Positions 60,483 to 64,000 of a stretch of 64,000 nt of DNA are shown here, one piece after another. The DNA comes from Streptomyces caniferus (GTDB lineage Bacteria; Actinomycetota; Actinomycetes; Streptomycetales; Streptomycetaceae), in NCBI RefSeq assembly GCF_009811555.1, contig NZ_BLIN01000003.1, forward strand, positions 682,001-746,000. The letters are read 5' to 3'. The notes below the pieces were generated by a model. That model did not search any database, was not told the DNA's origin, and saw only the letters and a list, made by a program, of their open reading frames with translations. How positions within the stretch are numbered: position 1 is the first letter of the stretch; every line of letters begins with the position of its first letter. The position numbers were made by a program, and so were the translations under genes.

Positions 60483-60496
60483 GGGCTGTTCGGCCC
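60483..60496. promoter_or_regulatory. Palindromic operator candidate, site 3
   Basis: GGGCTGTTCGGCCC, one base different from sites 1 and 2. It lies between devS and the small membrane protein gene. Confidence 0.55.
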
Positions 60497-60533
60497 TGCG
60501 GACCGCGAAGGCGGACGGCTGACGATATGCCTG

Positions 60534-60575
60534 CCGGGAAGGGCCGGTCTCCCCCGTGCCGATGGCCCTTCCCGG
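60534..60575. repeat. 12-bp inverted repeat
   Basis: CCGGGAAGGGCC (60,534-60,545) and its perfect complement (60,564-60,575), spaced by 18 bases. It contains GGGCC half-sites like those in the nearby palindromes. It may be an operator or a leader hairpin. Confidence 0.5.
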
Positions 60576-60638
60576 CTCAGTCCGTTCACGGCCCGCCCGA
60601 TTCACGCTTGCACATCCGAACCCACGGACCGCGCCACC

Positions 60639-60703
60639 GCCGACCGCCGACCGCCGACCGCCGACCGCCGACCGCCGACCGCCGACCGCCGACCGCCGAC
60701 CGC
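60639..60703. repeat. Tandem 7-bp repeat in a 5' leader
   Basis: About nine uninterrupted copies of GCCGACC over 65 bp, ending two bases before the AAAGGA ribosome site of the gene at 60,717. The copy number is likely to vary by slippage. Confidence 0.85.
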
Positions 60704-60716
60704 GAAAGGAGAACTC

Positions 60717-60944
60717 ATGCTGTCGCCCGCTGTCCTGGCCCTTGCGCTGGGAGCCGCCGTCCTCTGTTCCGCCGGTTGCCTCCGGTACGTACCCAGGACG
60801 GACCGCCTGGGGCCTGGGGCGGTCCGCACTGCGTCTGCACCGTCGCCATGTGACCAACGGGACCCTGCTCGGGGCAGCGGACCGGCATTCCGTGGCAGTG
60901 CCTTGCCGTCCGAGGCGCTTCGGAAAGCGGAAGACGATTCCTGA
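60717..60944 (+). CDS. Small putative membrane or exported protein
   Basis: 75 residues. It begins MLSPAVLALALGAAVLCSAG-C, a signal or membrane segment with a possible lipobox-like Cys at 21, followed by a polar tail without recognised domain. AAAGGA sits 6 bases before the ATG at 60,717, which supports translation. It may be truncated: the following 50 codons read as plausible protein in another frame. Its upstream region carries the DevR-like site and the heptamer repeat. Function unknown. Confidence 0.5.
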   Translation: MLSPAVLALALGAAVLCSAGCLRYVPRTDRLGPGAVRTASAPSPCDQRDPARGSGPAFRGSALPSEALRKAEDDS

Positions 60945-61380
60945 CCGACTGCGGGATCCCCTACTCGGCGGGAACACGGACCCACGCGAACCCGCTGGCC
61001 GTGCGCGGTCCGCGAGCACCTGGGTGAGACCTGCCCGAGTCACCCACGAGCCCGCACCTGCGACCCCGAATCCCCCAAGCCCCCCAAGGCCCACAGCACC
61101 GCGCTCACCACCAAGCAAGCGCCCGCTTACCCTTCGCTGTGACGCGTCTCATGCAGTGATCTCCCGTACTGCCGACGGGCGGCGGGTTGTGGGTGAACAG
61201 GCCGTGCGCCCGCGGCCGTTGACGCCGGGGCCGTGGTCCGTGGGGGCCGGGCCGCGTGGTGTTCCGGCAGCGCAGCGGCGTTCTCGCTATGTGGCCGGAA
61301 ATAAGGTGGTCGGCGGCAGACGGCAGCGGCCCCTCCCATAACGCGGGGCATGCGCAACACCAGGACGGACGACACTTCCC
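60945..61380. other. Region upstream of the APC permease, no supported gene
   Basis: 436 bp. Frames on both strands are open because of composition but lack motifs and ribosome sites. The permease promoter must be here. Confidence 0.4.
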
Positions 61381-63033
61381 ATGGATATGAGCGCCGGCGA
61401 GCGCAAGGGGCTCAGCCTCTTCGCCCTCATCATGATCGGCATCGGCTCGATCTTCGGCTCCGGCTGGCTGTTCGGGGCCGGCTCCGCCGCCCAGGTGGCG
61501 GGCCCCGCGGCGCTGGTCGCCTGGGTGATCGGCGTCATCTTCATCGGCATGATCGCGATGTCGTACGCGGAGGTCGGTTCGGCCTACCCGATCCCCGGCG
61601 GCATGGCCCGCTACGGGCATTTCTCGCACGGTCCGGTGCTCGGCTTCCTCACCGGCTGGGCGGTGTGGATCGCGACCGCCTCGCTGATCCCGATCGAGTC
61701 GATCGCCGCCACCCAGTACATGACGTCCTGGAGCTTCGACTGGGCGAAGGGCCTGGTCGATCCGGCCACCCACCAGCTGACCCTCTCCGGCACGGCGGTG
61801 GCGCTGGTCCTGACCCTCGCGCTCTGGCTGACCTGCTTCTGGTCGGTCCAGCTGCTGGCCCGCGCCAACACCGTGCTCACCCTGGTCAAGTTCGCCATCC
61901 CGGTGCTGGCGGTGCTCGCGCTCGTCGGGTCCGGCTTCCACCCCTCGAACTTCACGGCCCACGGCGGCTTCGCCCCGTACGGCTGGCCGGCCGTGCTCAC
62001 CGCCGTCACCACCTGTGGTGTCGTCTTCGCCTTCAACGGCTTCCAGGCCGTGGTCAACCTCGGCGGGGCCGCGAAGAACCCCGGCCGGGCCATCCCGGTC
62101 GCCCTGATCGGTGCGCTCGCGCTGGGCCTGGTGATCTACTCGGCGCTGCAGGCCGCCTACCTGGGGTCGGTGCCGCCCGAGCTGCTGGAGCGGGCCGGCG
62201 GGTGGCAGGGCGTGAACTTCAACTCGCCGTTCGCGGACCTGGCGGGGCTGCTGATGCTGCACTGGGTGGTCACCATGCTGCAGTTCGGCGCGTTCATCTC
62301 GCCGGCCGGGTCCAACATCGCCAATGTCGCCTCGGCCGCGTACATGGTCACCAACCTCGCCGAGACCGGGTTCTTCCCCCGGAAGCTGGCGGCCGTGCAC
62401 CCCCGCTACGGCACCGCCCGCCCCGCGATGTGGCTCAACCTCGGCTTCTCCGTCGTTCTGCTGCTCACCATCGGCCGCAGCTGGCAGGCGCTGGCCGGCG
62501 TGGTGTCGGCGGCCATGGTCATCTCGTATCTGATCGGCCCGATCGCGGTGGGGGTGCTGCGACGGACCCGCCCGGACCTGCCGCGTCCCTTCCGGCTGCC
62601 GGCCGCCGGGGTGCTGTGCCCGGTCACCTTCGCCTTCGCCGCCTGCGCGCTGTACTGGTCGAAGTGGCCGGAGACCGGCAAGATCACCGTGCTGACCCTG
62701 GTGGCCGCACCGGTCGCGGCGCTGGTGCTGTGGCGCCAGGGCGAGCGGCGGCTCCTGCGGCAGTTCGCCCCGGCCTGGTGGATGATCGCCTTCCTGGTGT
62801 GGACGGCCACGGTGTCCGCGCTGGGCGGCGAAGAGTTCGGCGGCCGGGGCATCCTCCCCGGCGTGCTCGGCACCGCCGTGATCGCGGTCACCGCCCCGCT
62901 CTTCTACTTCTGGGCCGTACGCTCCGGGGTCAAGGCCCACGCACGGGGCCTGACCAGCGCCCCGTCCCCCACCGAAGCCACCCCGACACCCTCCGCCACC
63001 ACCGACGACGCCCGCCCGATGGCTTCCGTCTGA
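61381..63033 (+). CDS. APC-family amino acid permease
   Basis: A 550-residue integral membrane protein with about 12 hydrophobic segments. The first has the APC substrate motif IGIGSIFGSGWLFGAG, followed by YAEVGSAYPIPGGMARY, a hallmark of amino acid/polyamine permeases. NLGGAAKNPGRAIPVALIG is the conserved loop after segment 6. It takes up amino acids or amines across the cytoplasmic membrane with H+ or Na+. The start is the ATG at 61,381 (a second ATG two codons later); the ribosome site is weak. Single gene. Confidence 0.92.
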   Translation: MDMSAGERKGLSLFALIMIGIGSIFGSGWLFGAGSAAQVAGPAALVAWVIGVIFIGMIAMSYAEVGSAYPIPGGMARYGHFSHGPVLGFLTGWAVWIATASLIPIESIAATQYMTSWSFDWAKGLVDPATHQLTLSGTAVALVLTLALWLTCFWSVQLLARANTVLTLVKFAIPVLAVLALVGSGFHPSNFTAHGGFAPYGWPAVLTAVTTCGVVFAFNGFQAVVNLGGAAKNPGRAIPVALIGALALGLVIYSALQAAYLGSVPPELLERAGGWQGVNFNSPFADLAGLLMLHWVVTMLQFGAFISPAGSNIANVASAAYMVTNLAETGFFPRKLAAVHPRYGTARPAMWLNLGFSVVLLLTIGRSWQALAGVVSAAMVISYLIGPIAVGVLRRTRPDLPRPFRLPAAGVLCPVTFAFAACALYWSKWPETGKITVLTLVAAPVAALVLWRQGERRLLRQFAPAWWMIAFLVWTATVSALGGEEFGGRGILPGVLGTAVIAVTAPLFYFWAVRSGVKAHARGLTSAPSPTEATPTPSATTDDARPMASV

Positions 63034-63366
63034 GGGCACACCGCGCCAGGGTCGGGGTGCGGGCTCGAAAACCGGGGCGGATTCTCTCTCCCCTCCTCCC
63101 CCCGACCCCACCGAGCGTCCGTGCCGTCCATGTGTCCGTGCGTCCGTGCGTCCGTGCGTCCGTGCGTCCGTGCGTCCGTGCGTCCGGAGCCTCCTCGCGT
63201 CCTTGCACCGGCTCGCGAACGACCCGGGCGCACGACGACGGGCCACGGTGCGCAATGACATCAGTGGCGGGGTTCAGCACGGCCCCGTCATCCAGTCCGG
63301 CCAGGTCACCGGGCTCACCTTGTATGTCCAGGATCCCAGCGCGTAGGCAGTTTCGTTTGGATCATC
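63034..63366. other. Downstream region of the permease with tandem repeat
   Basis: 333 bp with no convincing gene. It holds the 8-bp tandem repeat listed separately. Confidence 0.45.
63132..63187. repeat. Tandem 8-bp repeat downstream of permease gene
   Basis: Six to seven copies of GTCCGTGC in about 55 bp, 100 bp after the permease stop codon. No open frame with a sensible product spans it. Confidence 0.85.
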
Positions 63367-63657
63367 TCATTCCGGGCCGGCAGCCGGCTGGCTACTGCCG
63401 TGCGGCGCCTCGTCCACGTTGCCCCCGAACTTGCACTCTCCGGCGACCTCGCTGGTGACCTCGCTGGTCGTCAGGCGCAGTGCGCGGATTTCCCGCAGCC
63501 GGTGGCTGCGTACGGAAGGGTCGGCGAGCTCGCTGTCCGGTTCGATGCGCCGTATCCGGTTGCGGAGCATGTCGAGTTCAACCTGCGGGGAATCGATTAC
63601 CTCGGCAGTGCAGCAGAGTTGCACGGATGAGCAGTAGACCGTCGGAATCCTTCGCAC
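63367..63657 (-). CDS. Hypothetical protein, possibly partial
   Basis: 96 codons. A helical, charged stretch reads coherently (VELDMLRNRIRRIEPDSEL, then VRSHRLREIRALRLTTSEV), followed by EVAGECKFGGNVDEAP. No family is recognised. Codon use is only moderately biased, and an upstream extension may exist in another frame. It could be a fragment of a regulatory or phage-type protein. Confidence 0.35.
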   Translation of the reverse strand: MRRIPTVYCSSVQLCCTAEVIDSPQVELDMLRNRIRRIEPDSELADPSVRSHRLREIRALRLTTSEVTSEVAGECKFGGNVDEAPHGSSQPAAGPE

Positions 63658-63699
63658 CGGGCCTTCTTCGCCGATTGCTTTCCATGGCCCGGGGATGTG

Positions 63700-63960
63700 T
63701 GTCCCAGGCGTCGGTCACGTTCAGCAGGACATCTGGGTTTTCGTGCACTGCGGCGAATACAGACTGAGGCAACCGGCGATGTCACGTCGGGACTTGCCGT
63801 CCTTGATGCAGCGTTCGTAGCGGTCTTGGGTGCGCGGTCGCAACACGGGCGAGTCTGCACGGTCCGGTGCAGAGCGGCGTGGGCGGCCCCGGCGATCCAG
63901 TCGTCGCCGTACTTCGGGGCGAGGTCGGTGAGGGTCAACCGGTGGTTCGCGTCGGGGTCT
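63700..63960 (-). pseudogene. Possible IS110-type transposase tail
   Basis: A minus-strand frame contains LRPRTQDRYERCIKDGKSRRDIAGCL, here split as PRTQDRYERCIKDG and KSRRDIAGCL, which resembles the C-terminal end of IS110-family transposases (RT-x-x-Y-x-x-R...EGK-x-R-x-x-I-RCLKRY). The expected RYIARE ending is lost by a frame change. It is too short and degenerate to be sure. The window ends soon after. Confidence 0.3.
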
Positions 63961-64000
63961 CACCCTCCGGTGGCGGTGCGGAGGATGAGCAGGCGATCGA

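Larger units (their letters stand above)
60328..60716. promoter_or_regulatory. Divergent regulatory region: devS and small membrane protein gene
   Basis: 389 bp containing a third copy of the palindrome (60,483-60,496), a 12-bp inverted repeat (60,534-60,545 with 60,564-60,575), and a run of a 7-bp tandem repeat directly before the ribosome site of the next gene. No gene is seen within. Confidence 0.6.

Noticed and set aside
60639..60703. Possible CRISPR array
   Set aside because: It is a head-to-tail 7-bp repeat with no spacers.

Overview
The window is high-GC actinomycete DNA, almost certainly Streptomyces. The evidence is GC-rich third positions, frequent GTG and TTG starts behind strong AGGAGG-type ribosome sites, an LAETG sortase substrate, a LAL-type LuxR regulator, a DevR/DevS pair and rare TTA codons placed in secondary-metabolite genes.

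Left part (0.1-20 kb). After a universal stress protein comes a small cryptic NRPS locus (0.9-10.1 kb): a methyltransferase, a C-A-MT-PCP-C-PCP synthetase with a glycine-like A-domain code, a ketopantoate-reductase-like enzyme and a second methyltransferase. A truncated acetyltransferase and a solitary CRISPR-repeat-like sequence separate it from a second cluster at 11-20 kb. That cluster has an MFS exporter divergent from a tightly coupled seven-gene operon: cyclodipeptide synthase, two 2OG-Fe(II) oxygenases, a P450 and three more 2OG-Fe(II) oxygenases. This is the exact gene order of the bicyclomycin (bcmA-G) cluster and is the clearest functional identification here. A strong terminator closes the operon.

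Middle (20-41 kb). Between 20.5 and 24.3 kb lie fragments of IS110-type and IS5-type transposases around one conserved hypothetical gene. Next come a secreted lipase-like hydrolase and a five-gene surface-polymer operon (26.6-33.8 kb): a double sensor/HAMP membrane protein with no kinase, PgsB/CapB, PgsC/CapC, a Tat-type NlpC/P60 hydrolase and a GT39-like glycosyltransferase. A dead glycerol kinase gene and a wall-anchored LAETG protein follow. Then comes an apparently intact IS5-family element (37,037-38,633) with terminal inverted repeats, a TAA target duplication, a frameshifted transposase and a P-loop kinase passenger gene inside the repeats. A secreted ricin-type lectin with an aerolysin-like region follows.

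Right part (40.5-64 kb). This holds a LAL regulator, an FeS-type photolyase-like protein and an FAD oxidoreductase, a type-B carboxylesterase, pyruvate carboxylase, and a fragment of a second cyclodipeptide synthase about three quarters identical to the C-terminal half of bcmA. A frameshifted TIG/Ig-repeat protein is next. A hypoxia/redox island (55.3-60.9 kb) follows, with an FMN split-barrel protein, a flavohemoprotein, DevR and DevS. The palindrome GGGCYGTTCGGCCC occurs three times in intergenic positions there, so it is a good candidate operator. The window ends with an APC permease and decayed sequence.

Unusual points: the passenger-carrying IS, the NRPS architecture lacking a second A domain and a thioesterase, the bcmA relic 38 kb away, the shared palindrome, a repeated terminator-like module (20.5 and 38.6 kb), and TTA codons in the NRPS locus and bcmB that predict bldA dependence.
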